Counted from the stretch's first letter, positions 40,986 through 52,439 are shown. The stretch is DNA of 64,000 nt from Prorocentrum cordatum (GCA_963575745.1 CAUYUJ010003406.1:15001-79000), one strand, 5' to 3'. The notes: generated by a model not told the origin, from the sequence alone. Program-made: numbers and translations.

Positions 40986-41165
40986 TGAGATCCTGGCGCT
41001 GCATTCTTGTTCACACAGGGCGTTGTCGCCCAGAGTCGGGCCCTGGGGCCCTCTCACACATCGCGCCGGCTCGAAAAGTGCCGCAAGCAAGTGTGGTCCA
41101 GGAATCCTGTCCTGGGTTTGCGCGATGTTGTGTTTTTTGGGCAACGTCGGATTTGAGGAGTCCAG
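40986..41165 (+). repeat. Dispersed repeat 'C', copy 1
   Basis: GAGATCCTGGCGCTGCA, CGCCGGCTCGAAAAGTGCCG, GTTGTGTTTTTTGGGCAACG and TCGGATTTGAGG match 50845-51020 (GAGATCCTGGCGCTGCA, GCCGGCTCGGAAAATGCCGC, ...GGCCACGTCGGATCTCAGG). The family is unclassified. Confidence 0.6.
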
Positions 41166-41640
41166 GATCTTTGTCCACCACGCAGGGTGACACTTCTGGA
41201 AGCTTGGGCTCAGCATCGGCGCTGCTGTATCCGCAGTCAGGAACCGGGCTAAACCAGCATAGTCGCTCTTACGGTTGGCGTGCGATGTGGTGCCGTCGGC
41301 TCGCTTATTTCAGGCTATCCCCCATCCTGGGGAGAGCGTGCGCCTAAAAAGCCATGGCAGAGGGATGACGTGCACTGAAGGGGTCCTCGCGGATCGCCTC
41401 ATCAGGATAACGTGTTTTTCGGAGATCGATGTTGCATTCAATTTCCCCAACGCCAGCCGTATTAGTTGCTCAGCGCCCCTGAGCTAATCGACCGGCCCGC
41501 GCGATCGCCGGGCTTGCGAGCAAAAGCAGCGCGCACCGCGTCGTTTGGTCGGTCGAGTGGCCAAGGAGCTCAGTGGAGCGCGGCGATCGGATTCCGTGTG
41601 CACGGTCTCCAGGACGAGAAGACAGCATGCACAAAATTTC

Positions 41641-41705
41641 CGGAGGTCCGGACGGACTTCTTGGATCGGCGTTGGGGCCCCCGTGGCGCGTTCCGCGCGC
41701 CAGGG
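41641..41705 (+). repeat. Dispersed 'DFLDLRW' module, copy 3
   Basis: GGACGGACTTCTTGGATCGG then CGTTGGGGCCCCCGTGGCG; translates as VRTDFLDRRWGPRG. Confidence 0.55.
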
Positions 41706-41812
41706 AAGGGGCTTTGACTCGATGTGTGCTCCGCGTCGTCTGGGCGGCCAGGGAGGTCAGGAGTTCCATGGAGCTCAGGCTGGGCTTTGGGTTGCGCACG
41801 GACAGCCTTTCC

Positions 41813-41992
41813 AGGTACAGTCGGGGCCCTGGAGAAGGAACCCTTTTGGTTGGGGAGGGGCTCCGCGTTCCTTAAGTGTTTCACGGCTTGCCTCAGGCTT
41901 TCCTTAGGTTTTCGACAGGAAATCGAAGGTTAACTTCTGGAAAAAAGGGGCCTCGTTCCTTATTTAGGGTTCCTTAGGTCAGCGCCCCTTCT
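41813..41992 (+). repeat. 175-bp duplicated module, copy 1
   Basis: CAGTCGGGGCCCTGGAGAAG, GGCTCCGCGTTCCTTAAGTG, AGGAAATCGAAG and GGGGCCTCGTTCCTTATTT; the second copy is 42408-42583. Confidence 0.8.
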
Positions 41993-42139
41993 GTAGTTCC
42001 CCGAGCAGCCCCAGCTGGCCTCCACAGGGTCCGGGGCGGTCTCAACGCCCCGGCGCCGCCTTCGGCGGCGGAGCGTCCCAGGGTCGAGGCGTCGAGCCCG
42101 CCCAAGACAAGTCAGGGGGCCCGTTGAGGCCAGCTGGGA

Positions 42140-42300
42140 CTCCTCCTCGTGCTCCTCCTCCTCCTCCTCCTCCTCCTCCTCCTCCTCCTCGTCCGTCCCC
42201 TCCCCCTCGTCCTCGTCGTCGTCCTTCGCCTCCTCCTCCTCCTCCTCCTCCTCCTCCTCCTCCTCCTCGTCCTCCTCCTCGTCCTCCTCCTCCTCGTCCG
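42140..42300. repeat. TCC/TCG triplet tract between the two 175-bp copies
   Basis: Near-pure CTC/TCC with CGT interruptions. Confidence 0.85.
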
Positions 42301-42407
42301 ACGCGGGGGGGGGGGGGCCTGCTGTGGCTGGCCGGGGCTGCCTGGAGGGGCCGCACGTGCCCAGCCCGAGGCCTCTTCCCATCGGCGAGGAGTTCGGGGA
42401 TTTCGGC

Positions 42408-42583
42408 TTACAGTCGGGGCCCTGAAGAAGGAACCCTTCTCGTTGGGGAGGGGCTCCGCGTTCCTTAAGTGTGTCGCAGCTTGCCTCAGGTTTTCCTTAT
42501 GTTTTCGATCGGAAATCGAAGTTTATCTCATGGAAAAAAAGGGGCCTCGTTCCTCATTTTGGGTTCCTTAGGTCAAGCCCCCG
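42408..42583 (+). repeat. 175-bp duplicated module, copy 2, joined to repeat 'G'
   Basis: It matches 41813-41992 nearly base for base (CAGTCGGGGCCCTGAAGAAG; GGCTCCGCGTTCCTTAAGTG). Repeat G copy 2 starts at 42594. The sequence 42700-43500 is GC-rich, contains short CGGCGGAAAG-type repeats (43067-43145) and no recognised gene. Confidence 0.8.
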
Positions 42584-43498
42584 ACTGTATAAGGGTGTCG
42601 CGGCGCCAGTTCTGGCTCGTCACGCCGCGGCGCAGCACGCTGGCCACGCCCCAGTCCCTAGGCATTGGTGTCCCGAGTTTGTCCCCGCCTCTCGCCCCGC
42701 GGAGCGGAGCGACGCGCCATCACTCTGCAAGGCGTGCCCAGCGTGTCGCCGAGGCTGGTTGTGCGGGGTGGTACTGGTGCTCCGCTGGCGCTGGTTCGGG
42801 TGTTGCCAACGGTGTGTCCCGAGGGCACCCTGAGAGGCCCAGGTGGCCTCCAGGGCACACTTCAGGAGGCCCAAAGGGCCCCCCGGGGATCCCGAAATGG
42901 TGCGACCAACTTGGGGCACTTTGGGCCAGGGCCACTTCTGGCAGCACCCCGACTTGTGGCGCTGGTGGTGCGCTGCTCCGCGGCGGCGTGCCCTGAAACT
43001 AAACACGTGATGCGTTCCAGAAAGGGCCTTGCCTTCGAGGATCGAAAGACTTGTCATATCTCTTCCTCGGCGGAAGGCGGCGGAAAGTCGGCGGAAGTAA
43101 TACGAGGCCGCCTCCGCCGGCGAAAGGCTGGCGGACGGCGGCGGCAGTAAAAAAAACGCCTCCATGAGATGAACACGCTTTTGGGTTCAGGGTTTCCGAA
43201 ATCGCCCACATGTCTGCCCCCTCACTCCCCCCATCTCTCCCGCACCGCCCGCCAGCCCCCCCCCCTCGCCCAATCCTGCTCCGGGTCTGTCCCCGCCCTC
43301 CCTCCCTTCGTCCTCTTTCTCCTGCTCGCGTCTATTCCTTCCTCCATCCCATCCCCGTCGATCGCTTCGTTTCGCGACCCCCCTGCGCCATCTACTCTTC
43401 CTCTTCCTCCGCTTTCCCCCCCACCCCCCGCCCCCTGCAGGCGCAAGCCAGCTTCCCCTTCCCTGTGTTCCGCTCGCAGTTTTTGTAAATTATTTTCT

Positions 43499-43499
<1 letters not shown>

Positions 43500-43529
<30 letters not shown>

Positions 43530-43625
43530 CCTTATCTCTCTCTTTCTGTTATGCTGGACCTTCTCGTCCTCTCTCTCTCTCTGTCGCTATCTCGCTCTAC
43601 CTCGATCTCTCTCCCTCCTTCCCTG
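43500..43625. repeat. CT dinucleotide-rich tract
   Basis: CTCTCT runs with minor interruptions. Confidence 0.85.
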
Positions 43626-43814
43626 CACGAGTCTGAGGCCCGACTGTCGGCCACGTTCGCATGACAACCCTGTTTCCTCGCCTGGGGCTTGCTTGTCGAT
43701 GGGACGATTGCTGGGTTCTTGCTGTCCGCTCCCAGGACAATAATATAAGATTTCTCCATCCCCTCTCTCCCTCCTCCCCCACAGCCCCCTTCCGTCCCTT
43801 CTCCTCCCTTGTCC

Positions 43815-44509
43815 ACGTTGCCGCCGCCGCTGACATCGCCGCCGCCGCCGCAGTCGACACCGTTTCCCCCTCGGTCGCCCCTCTCCGTCTTCGCCGCCGT
43901 CGCCTCTGGCGTCGTCATGGTCATCGCCACCACTACAGCCGCCGCCGCCGCCGCCGACGTGGCCGCCGCCGCCGTCGCCGTCGCGCGCGGCCTGCGTCGC
44001 CGCCTCCGCCGCTTCCCCCCCCCCCTGATCTCCGACGTTGCAAAGCAACTTGCAACACCGCAACAAGAGCCCTGGACACCATGCTTCTGCGCCGCTCTTC
44101 GAGCCGACTCGATCCGCGAGGGAACCCGGGGCCCGACACGGGAGGCGAAGACGCCTGCTGTGAGAGCATGGCGAGCCAGGACCTCCGGGCCCCCCGCCCT
44201 CGACCGACCGGCTCCCGCCAGGGCGAGCCCGACCCAGCCGGGGGCACGCCCGCAGAGCCGGGCGACGCGGAGGCGCCAGCGGCCGAGGCGGCGCCCGCAG
44301 AGGCCGCCGAGGCGCGCGCGGCCGGGGCCGCCGCCGCGGTCGTCGCTGTGGCCGCCGTGGTCGGCGTCGCGGTCGCCGCCGTTGTCGTTGCCGCCGCCGT
44401 CGCCGTCGCCGCTGGTCGATGGTCGTCGTCGTCGTCGTGGCCGCCCGCGCCGCCGTCGTCTGGGAGGAGGAGGAGGAGGAGGAGGAGGAGGAGGAGGAGG
44501 AGGAGGAGG

Positions 44510-44575
<66 letters not shown>

Positions 44576-44600
44576 AGCAGGAGGAGGGACTAGGGAGGCT
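43815..44600. repeat. GCC/GTC triplets, then GGA and GAGCAG runs
   Basis: GCC-type triplets (43815-44010 and 44270-44430), GGA (44463-44512) and a pure GAGCAG hexamer run (about 44512-44580). A middle segment (44040-44270) is less repetitive, but its ORFs on both strands show no domain. Confidence 0.75.
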
Positions 44601-44924
44601 GCCCCCCCCTCCTCGGGCAAAGTATGGAGCTGGCCGAGGCCCCCGTCCGCAGAGGCCGAGGGTGGGGGGGGAAGGTCGGCGGGGAGGAGGGCGGCGAAGG
44701 CGAGGGCGAACACAGCAGCAGGGCGAGGGGGGGCGTCGGCGGAGAGGGGGGCGGCGAGCGCGAGGGCGAGGGGGGAGCACGACCGGGGGAGGCAGGCCCG
44801 CGCCGCGCCGCGGGGCTCGGGGGCGGCTTTGGGGAGAGGAGAGGGGGGCGGCGGCGCGCGGGGGAGGGGCTGGGGGAGAGCGGCGCGACCCCAGGGGGTG
44901 CGGCGGTGCTCGTGGGGGGACCGA

Positions 44925-44965
44925 GGAGGAGGAGGAGGAGGAGGAGGAGGAGGAGGAGGAGGAGG
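44925..44965. repeat. GGA run
   Basis: About 13 GGA/GAG triplets. Confidence 0.85.
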
Positions 44966-44969
44966 ACGT

Positions 44970-46130
44970 CCGACTCTACGGGCTTACTTTCTCCCCACAC
45001 CTTAGCTGTTGTGTGCAGACTCATTGAGCAGGGGAAGGTTGCGAGTCTTTATATTGAGTACACTTTGACCAGCTTCGTGCAGGCCTCCCACCCCCTGGCC
45101 GCGCTCCCCGAGGGCCTCACTCCTGTTCACACCACCTCGGCCCCGTGGGGGTGTATTCAGACCAGTGATTGCGTGCGGGGGTGGATGGCGCGTGAGAACG
45201 TTTGGCTGCGATCATGCACCGAACTCTGGGTGCGATGCGTGGCCCAGGCCGTTCCAGCCTGCTGGATCCTCCCTGTGTACCCGTCTGTCGACCCTGCTGC
45301 CCCTGTCGCGGGGCTGCCCCCCGAAGTGGCGGCCCTCCCAAGGCTTCCTGGATGTCGAGGGACCCTGCTGGATACGGGCCCGCCCGTCGATCCTGGAGTC
45401 GCCCCCTCTGTGGCCATCTGGGGGGCTTGGCCTGCTGGCGTGCCCACTCCCCCCCCCCTCGGGTCCTGGGCGGTTCTCTCATGCTGATCCGCTGCGCTGC
45501 CTCAACCATCGACTCCGCCTCTCTTGCTTTCGCGAACGGGCGGGTTGGGATACGGCACCATCGGCAAGTTCAAGGCCTCTCGGGGACACTGTGGGACTTG
45601 TTGCCAGCTTGTGCATTGCTGCCGGCACGCGACTGCGCGACGCCTCGATTGTGCCTACCATGCGGGGGTGCGAGGGAGGGGCAGTGCGCAGTGAAGATGG
45701 GGAGGGGGCCGCCCCTGACTGGGTTTCCGACCGCACTGCGGCGGGAGTTTGCACGATACGGGTTTAAAGTGCCTCCGCTTTTCAGCAGAGCGCTTGCCTC
45801 TCAGATGCACAGCCACTGCATGAGGCCCCGCATCTGGTGACTGGAGGTGTTCGATGGGGGGAAGGAGTCGTGTTCACCCACGACCCCGCTGTCCAGGGGG
45901 CGCGTTTGACGCTTGCTGGGGAGGCGAGGCCGCCTGGGGTATGGTGTCGGGTATGACCCCTGGCCCGACCCACTCGCCGACAGGACCGCCTTTACCTGGC
46001 GTGGCAGTCGGGCACTCTGAAGGGGACTCGCTGGCTGCCCCCACGTTTGGGTCGCCCTGACCCCCCCTTCTCTTGCATGAATTCGGAAGTCTATGCATGA
46101 CTTTCACCTTTTCATCTTCTGGCACGGGCT
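44970..46130. other. Non-repetitive stretch with overlapping unrecognised ORFs
   Basis: This is the longest normal-looking sequence between 28 and 53 kb. Plus-strand frames at 45165-45767 and 45202-45840 are open, with fairly balanced composition. Text such as TGGVRWGEGVVFTHDPAV (about 45843-45897) reads like protein. No start, splice pattern or family can be defended, so it is listed as a possible gene remnant only. Confidence 0.25.
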
Positions 46131-46154
46131 CAAGTTTTTAAGCCCCAAGGAGCG

Positions 46155-46435
46155 AGCGAGCGAGGAGGAGGAGGAGGAGGAGGAGGATGAGGAGGGAGGA
46201 GGAGGAGGAGGAGGAGGAGGAGGAGGAGGAGGAGGAGGAGGAGGAGGAGGAGGAGGAGGGAGGAAAGTGAGGAGAGGGAGAAAAGGGGGAGAAGGGGGAG
46301 GAGAGGGAGGAGATGGAGGGGAGGGAGGAGAGGAATGAGGAGGATGATGGGGAGGATGAGGAGGAAAAGGAAAAGGAGGAGAAGGATGAGAGGGAGGGAG
46401 AGGGAGAGGGAGAGGGAGAGCGCACCACTTCGGAA
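46155..46435. repeat. GGA/GAG purine tract
   Basis: About 280 bp, nearly pure purine on the plus strand, in places GGAGAGGGAG. Confidence 0.9.
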
Positions 46436-46899
46436 AGGGTTACCGTCCCGGCCTTTGAGCCGCACGTGCTCAGCGGACCCGCCTCACAAAGCGGGAGGCG
46501 CCGCCTGGGGTGGTCAGATGATCCCCCCCTGGCGCGGACGAAGGTTTAGCGGCTGGAAGAAGCGACGGCCCGCGGTGATCCGACCCCACGTGGGCACGTC
46601 TGCGCCACCGCGCGAAGCGGGGTGCCTGGCTTCAGGCGAGCGTTGGCGTGCGCGCCCCAACGCCCCGCAAAGAGAGGCGCCGCCTTGGGGCATCCCCTGC
46701 AGCGACCCCCAAAAAGAGCGAGAGCTACGGATAAGTTGCCAGCTGGTCGCGCAGGCCTCAGACGTGAAGGTAGTAGCACGGGACTGCTATTGGTGGCCAC
46801 CTGGGCGCGCCAGGTCTGGCGCCAAAGGGCAAGCGGCCGATCTGGCTATATGATGGGCGATGCAGGCGGTCTGTGCTGACTGCGCGTGAGGGTGGACTT

Positions 46900-48650
46900 G
46901 GTGCTCCCCGACGTGCTGGTCGGAGCTCGCATCCCGCCCCCAGTGGTCCATCCCACCTCCGGTGGGAGAGTGCGGCTCTTGGCCAATGCGGATCGTGGGG
47001 TTGCTGGGCCGTGGATGTGATAGGAATCGGGGCAAAACTCGAGGCGGTGGACGTCCCGCACATGGTCGTCAGGGTCGAGCTGTTGCTCCTGGTCGCGCTG
47101 CTCACCAATTCGCGGCTGGTGCTGGCCATGGTGCTCAGAATCATGGTAATCGATTTTGATCTCCCCGGCGTGCATATCGTCAAGGTGCCAGTACCAATCG
47201 TGCAGCACAGCGGCGTGGTGCTCGCGGCAGCGCCCGTCCCGCTAAAGCACGTCGCCCGGTCGTGTTGTTCAGCGATGTGTTGCTGGTACCTTCCGTGGTG
47301 GTCGGCGACGTGCTGCTCAGAGTCGAGATGCGAGGGGACGAGAGAGTATTCGCTTCACTCGTGGTCGTCAGGGTCGAGCTGTTGCTCCTCGGCGTGCTGC
47401 TCACCGATTCGAAGCCTGCGCCGATCATTGTGGTCAGCGGCATGGTGCTAACGGTCGTGCGCGCCCCACTGTTCTCCACCGGTTTGCAGCTGGTTCGGGT
47501 CATGGTGGTCAGCGGCATGGTGCTCGCGGCGGTGCCCGTCTCACCCCCAGTTGTCTGATGCGGGCGCGCGGAGGCCGCAGTGGGACGTCCAGACCAACCA
47601 GGCCAGCCCAGGCGCCCGACGGCCCTCCCGACACTTGGCAGCGGCAATCGTCCCGCACGTCGCCGTCGAGGTGCTGGTGCCGGACGTGCTATTCAAAGAT
47701 GTTGTGTTCGTTGCGCAGTTTGTGGCGCTCGTCGATGTGAGGCTGCTGGTGCTGGATCCCGTCGCGCTGCTCAACGTCGTGGTGCTCGACTCCGTCGTGC
47801 TGGATCCCGTTGTGCTGCTTAACGTCGTGGTGCTCGACTTGGTCGCGCTGCAAAGTGTAGAGGTGTTGGTCCCAGACGCGTTGCCAAGAGACGTGGTGCT
47901 CAGCGCACAGCCTATCTCACTCATAGATACGAGGCTGCTGGTGCTGGATCCCGACGTGTTCATTAGTGTCGTGGTGCTCGACTCCGTCGTGCTGCTCAAC
48001 GTCGTGGTGTTCGACTCACTCGTGCTTGACCCCGTCATGCTGCTCAACCTCGTGGTGTTCGACTGCGTCGTGCTGCTCAGTGTCGAGGTGCTAGTCCCAG
48101 ACGTGCTACTCAAAGACGTTGTGCTCGTTGTAATGCTCGTCTCGCTCGTTGTGATGCTGGGCGCCGAGGTGCTCGAGGGAGTGCTCGCCCCCCCTAAGTG
48201 CACATCAGGGCCAGGTTGGCGCTCACCGCCGCGCTGGTCGGAGCTCGCATCTCACCCCCATTGCGCCGATGCGGCTCGTGGAAATGTAGCGAAGCTCGCA
48301 TCCCACCGCTAGTGGGCCAATGCGGCTCGTGGACATATGCCGATGCACGCATCCCATCTCACATGGGCTAACGCGGATCGTGGAAATGCTGGGCCATGGA
48401 CCTAGTTGGGCTCGGGGTAGAGCTCAAGGCAGTCAGCGCCCCATACGTGGTCAACGTAGAAGTGAGACTGCTGGTGCTAGATTCCGTCGTGCTGCTCCAC
48501 GTCGTGGTGATCGACTCCATCTTGATGCGCAACGTCGTGGTGTTCGAGTTGCTCGTGCTGAATCCCGTCGTGCTGCTTAACGTCGTGGTGTTCGGTTATT
48601 TCGTGAAGGACCCCGTTGTGTTGCACAACGTGCCGATCGCGGGTTCGGCT
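46900..48650. repeat. Degenerate tandem repeats; minus strand Ser/Thr-rich, plus strand Val/Leu/Asp-rich
   Basis: Units of about 190-220 bp recur around 47664, 47856 and 48078 (plus-strand text VEVLVPDVLxKDVV), with shorter GTCGTGCTGCTCAACGTCG subrepeats. The minus strand reads as Ser/Thr-rich stretches with many NxS/T sites (SNSSTLTT, SSTTESSTTTL) in three successive frames. That could be a mucin-like surface protein gene with introns or frameshifts. The plus-strand reading (VVLLNVVVLDSVVLDPVV) looks less natural. Neither is proven. Confidence 0.4.
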
Positions 48651-48959
48651 GGGCGCGTTGGTTGTCCCCTGCTTGGAGTGCGGCTCGAGGTTGGTCTCTA
48701 TGGTGGTGACGTGCTCGATGGCCTCCTTGCGGTTGATTCCCATGTTGCCGCCATTGTAGGAGCTTGTGGTGGATATTGCGGTGGTTGTTGTGAACTGCGG
48801 TGTGCTCCGAGTCGTTCTTGAGCCGTATGAAGTTGCTGCTACGTCTGCTAGTCAAGTAGCGCCCGCGCTGATGCGTGCTGCTGCTCGTCGTTCTCGTTCT
48901 CGTTGGTGCCAAGCTGGGTTGGCGGATGACGAAGTCGTGGTGGTGCTGACGTCATGGGG

Positions 48960-49300
48960 TGGATGACGGCTTTACCTGAGGGAGGGGTCAAGAAGTAGTC
49001 GAAACGGGATGCAATGCGAAATTGTAAGAAGAAAGGATGCAATGGGACTGGTAAGAGAGATGTAAAAGTGAGTTTTGGAAGGTTGGAAGTTTCGATCGAG
49101 GCTGGCCCCCTGAGGGCTGGCGCACCTGCCTGGGTATCGGTCAACTGTGGCCAGGGCCTCTTCCTCCTCCCGCCACTCTTCGAGTGCACGGTGCTCTTTT
49201 ACAAGAGCTGCGAATTAGAGGGCTAAACGCAATACATTGTTTTTGACCCACCCAGGGGCACGAACACGCGGATGGTCCAGTGGATCGAACCGAATGGGCC
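48960..49300. other. Short unique spacer
   Basis: Nothing recognised; a GCGA tetramer run starts at its right end (about 49310-49332). Confidence 0.5.
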
Positions 49301-49489
49301 AGAGAGAGAGTGAGCGAGCGAGCGAGCGAGCGAGATCCTCATCCTCCTCCTGCTCCTCCTCCTCCTCCCCAGCGGCCCGATCCGCCTCCTCAGGGGGGTC
49401 GCCTCCTGGGAGGGGGGCCCCAGCCAATGCACCTCGCCCCACGTCTTGCCGACGCGTGGGCCCCGGAGGGGTCCGCACCGGCTCCCCTT

Positions 49490-49740
49490 CCGGGCGGCCC
49501 GGCCCCTCGCCCCGAGCCGCCGCCTGCCGCTCCCGCGGGGCCTCCGCGAGGGCCCCCCCGGAGGCCGAGGACGGCCAGCAGTCGCCCCCGCAGGCGACTC
49601 GCCGCCCCCCCGGTGGCCCGGCCCTCCGCCCCGAGGCGCCGCCTGCCGCTCCCGCGGGGGCTCCGCGGGGCCCCCCCCCCTGAGGCCGCGAGGGCGGCCA
49701 GCAGGCGCCCCCGCGGGGGCGCCTCGCCGCCCCCCCGTCG
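49490..49740. repeat. Two tandem GC-rich units of about 122 bp
   Basis: CCGCCTGCCGCTCCCGCGGG followed by GGCCTCCGCG or GGGCTCCGCG, a C run, GAGGCCG and GCCAGCAG repeats twice. Pro/Arg-rich ORFs on both strands are compositional. A GGA run follows at 49787-49835. Confidence 0.65.
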
Positions 49741-50089
49741 TGGCCCCCGACGCCTCGACGAGCGCCGAAGAAGCCGTTCCGAAGCAGGAGGAGGAGGAGG
49801 AGGAGGAGGAGGAGGAGGAGGAGGAGGAGGAGGACACCCCTGTGGGGGCCATGCGGGCGCACCTCTCGTCGAGGATGGACGCCCCCCCCCTATCGTATGT
49901 CCGTCCCAGGGCTGGGCCCCACACTTTTTACAGACACGTCGAGAGCCCCGCGGCAGAGGAGGAGGGGTGGGGGATGGAGGGAGGGAGGACGAGGGAGGGC
50001 AGAGGACGAGGGCTGGGCCCCACACGTGGGGCCCCTTTGGACAAAAAAACAACGAAGCCTGGGAGATAGGGGTCCACCGATATCCCCCG

Positions 50090-50390
50090 CCTTGTCAGAT
50101 TTTCCCACAGCCATCCTGTGGTGTTGGGTCTTCGTTTTGAGGAGACAGCGCCCCGCATCCCTCCTCCCGCTGCCCCCTCCTCGTTCTCCCTCCTCACATT
50201 CCTGCCTCCCATCGCCCAGCACAGCGCTTCGTGGCCCCAGAGCTCCACCTGAGGTCCCAGGGGGCGCAGTTCGCATGCGCCTCCCCCGCCCAGTGCAGCG
50301 CTCCGTGGCCCCCGAGGGAGCTCCCCCGAAGGCGGTACCCACAGCTGCGGCACGCACAGCCGCAGATGGTCGGGTCCTCCGCCGGGCGAG
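50090..50390 (+). repeat. Dispersed repeat also seen at 24.8-25.0 and 27.5 kb
   Basis: CATCCTGTGGTGTTGGGTC and GTTTTGAGGAGACAGCGCCC match 24835-24885; TTCGTGGCCCC and GCGCAGTTCGCATGCG match the 90-bp family. The right tail (ACAGCCGCAGATGGTCGGGT) matches the 27.5 kb tail. All three loci therefore carry parts of one larger repeat with 90-bp units inside it. Confidence 0.6.
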
Positions 50391-50844
50391 CGTCTGGAGC
50401 GTCGGGCCTCCCGAGGAGCCGCCCGGTGGCAGGAGCTGCCCACGTGGGAGGGCCGCGCGGCCGGAGCACCACCGCGGCGCGCCCGCGGCGTGGGGGCCGG
50501 CCGGGGGGGGGGGGGAGGAGGCCGCCCCGCCGCCGCGACGCGGCCCGCGAGGCGCCCGCGGGCGAGGCGGCGCCCGCGGGCGAGCCGGGCGCGAAGGGGG
50601 AGGAGCGCCCCCCGGCCGCCGAAGTCGCCGATCCACTCGGATGTTTTTGTTGTTTTTCACTTGCATGGCGTCCCCCCCCCCTCGCCCCTCTTCAGACGAA
50701 TGCGAGCGTGCAGGTTCCTTTCGACTTGCGTGGTTTCAGCACACGGAGGTCGTTTGCGGCCTGCTTCAGGCTCAACCCCCTCCTCCGGCCATGCAAGTGA
50801 ACATGCCGGAGTTTTTTTTGTTAAGGCTCTTGTCCAGCGTCCCT

Positions 50845-51110
50845 GAGATCCTGGCGCTGCAATTTTTGGAGCCGGGCGTTCTTGTCGGATTTCGGGCGCC
50901 GGCTCGGAAAATGCCGCGGAACGGGCCCCGACTTGAAAAATGCAGCAGGGGCTCCGGCGTGTTTTTGTTCTCGACGTTTCAATTTGTTGGCCACGTCGGA
51001 TCTCAGGGTTCTCAGACATGCGGCGCCTGGAACACGTCGAGACGGAGGCCTTCTCATAATTTTCGGCCTCTCGGGGCCCTCAACGTGGGCCTCGGGGCCG
51101 TCAAAATTAT
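50845..51110 (+). repeat. Dispersed repeat 'C' copy 2 followed by a repeat 'T' copy
   Basis: 50845-51020 matches 40986-41165. At 51058 TTTTCGGCCTCTCGGGGCCC starts a T copy. A second T copy is at 51265-51330 (GGGCCTCGGGGCCGTCAAA, GGACTCGGGATGAGAAGC), and the CAACGTGGGCCTCGGGGCCG block is duplicated between them. Confidence 0.6.
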
Positions 51111-51424
51111 CCCGGCAAAGCAACCTAACAGCGATGTGTAGGAGCATATCTGGAAGCATTCCCCTTCAGATTCAGATGAGAATCCAGTTGTAGAATTCTG
51201 CTGTTCTCGCAGTCGTAGTCGCATTCGCGATGACAGTCGCAGTGGCAACGGCAGTCGCGATGACAGGGGCCCTCAACGTGGGCCTCGGGGCCGTCAAAAA
51301 AAGGACTCGGGATGAGAAGCTGGGTCCCAGGGATGTGATCGAGAGGGCGGGGCCCACGTCTCGAGAAGGCGGAGACGCCTGATGTCTGGGCCCTCTCTCG
51401 CCGCTTGCGCGTCCTTCTCAGCAC

Positions 51425-51512
51425 GGAGGAGGAGGAGGAGGAAGAGGAGGAGGAGGAGAGAGAAGGAAGGATGAGAAGGAGGGGAGGAGGAGGAGGAGGA
51501 GGAGGAAGCGGG
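51425..51512. repeat. GGA purine tract
   Basis: Mostly GGA/GAG triplets. Confidence 0.85.
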
Positions 51513-52029
51513 GGACCCCAATGTGTCAAACGCGCCGCACATCGCGCTCTTCTGCCGTCGCGCTGGTCCTCGTGGGGTTCTTGCTGCGTCCGTCCCTGCG
51601 AGAGGTCGGGTTCGAGTTAGCCGAGCTGTTGAGGAGCGCCCCCGGCGGCACTGCTCTGCAGCGCAAGCCGAGCACCGATCCTCAGGCAACCCTCCGCCTC
51701 CGCAGAGGGGGGCGAGAACAGCAGAATCCACGAGAAGGTTTTGGGCAATTCTCGGGCGAGCGGTTCTGGCCTCAAGGCCCGACCCTCGCCGATCAACGAG
51801 TCAGGCAACGCGATGGTCGGCCGGTGTATGGGGCTCGGAAGAGCGATTCTCCTTCCGACCCCACCCTTGCCCCCAGCCCACCTTTGTTCAGAACCAATGC
51901 GAAGGCTGGCAAATCCGTGGCTGCTAAAACGGAGCTCTGGGACATTGTTTTTTCTTCTGGGAAGCAGCCCGTCTACTATTTCGTGCGTTGAGTTTGATTC
52001 CAGGAATTCTTTACGCTTCGCGTATCCCC

Positions 52030-52245
52030 ACCAGCCCATCTCACAACAGCAACTCTGGCGAAGCATGCCGACAGTCGTGTTTTTCAGGCGTGTGTCCGCT
52101 TGCCCCCGCATATCTCCCCTGTTCCTCTTTCCTCCCGCCTCCTTGTACATCCTCCTTGTGGGGGGAGCGGGAGAAGGACGACGCGGAGGAGGAGGGAGAG
52201 AAAGCGGTGGGAGGCAAGAGGGACTTAGCGGAGAGGACGACCACA
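52030..52245 (+). repeat. 210-bp duplicated module, copy 1 (conserved peptide in frame)
   Basis: GCGAAGCATGCCGACAGTCG, GCGTGTGTCCGCTTGCCCC and GCCTCCTTGTACATCCTCC match 53703-53915. Both copies read in frame RSMPTVV..RRVSAC.RI.PL and SASLY/ASLY.LLVG. Copy 1 is followed by GAC repeats. It may be a coding exon or a non-coding repeat. Confidence 0.55.
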
Positions 52246-52269
52246 GCGATGATCTGAACAACGACAACG

Positions 52270-52436
52270 CACCCGACGACGACGACGACGATATCGACCG
52301 CAACGACGACGACGACCACAACCGCGACGACGACGACGACGACGAAGGCGGCGGCGACGACGTCGACGACGACGACGACGACGTCGACGACGACGACGAC
52401 GACGTCGACGACGACGACGACGACGACGACGACTGG
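52270..52436. repeat. GAC triplet run
   Basis: Near-pure GAC/ACG with GTC steps; poly-Asp in one frame. Confidence 0.9.
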
Positions 52437-52439
52437 TGG

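Noticed and set aside
39401-41014. Several overlapping 200-480 codon ORFs on both strands
   Set aside because: They run across duplicated non-coding modules and CGC/CGT triplets in all frames; no domain is visible.
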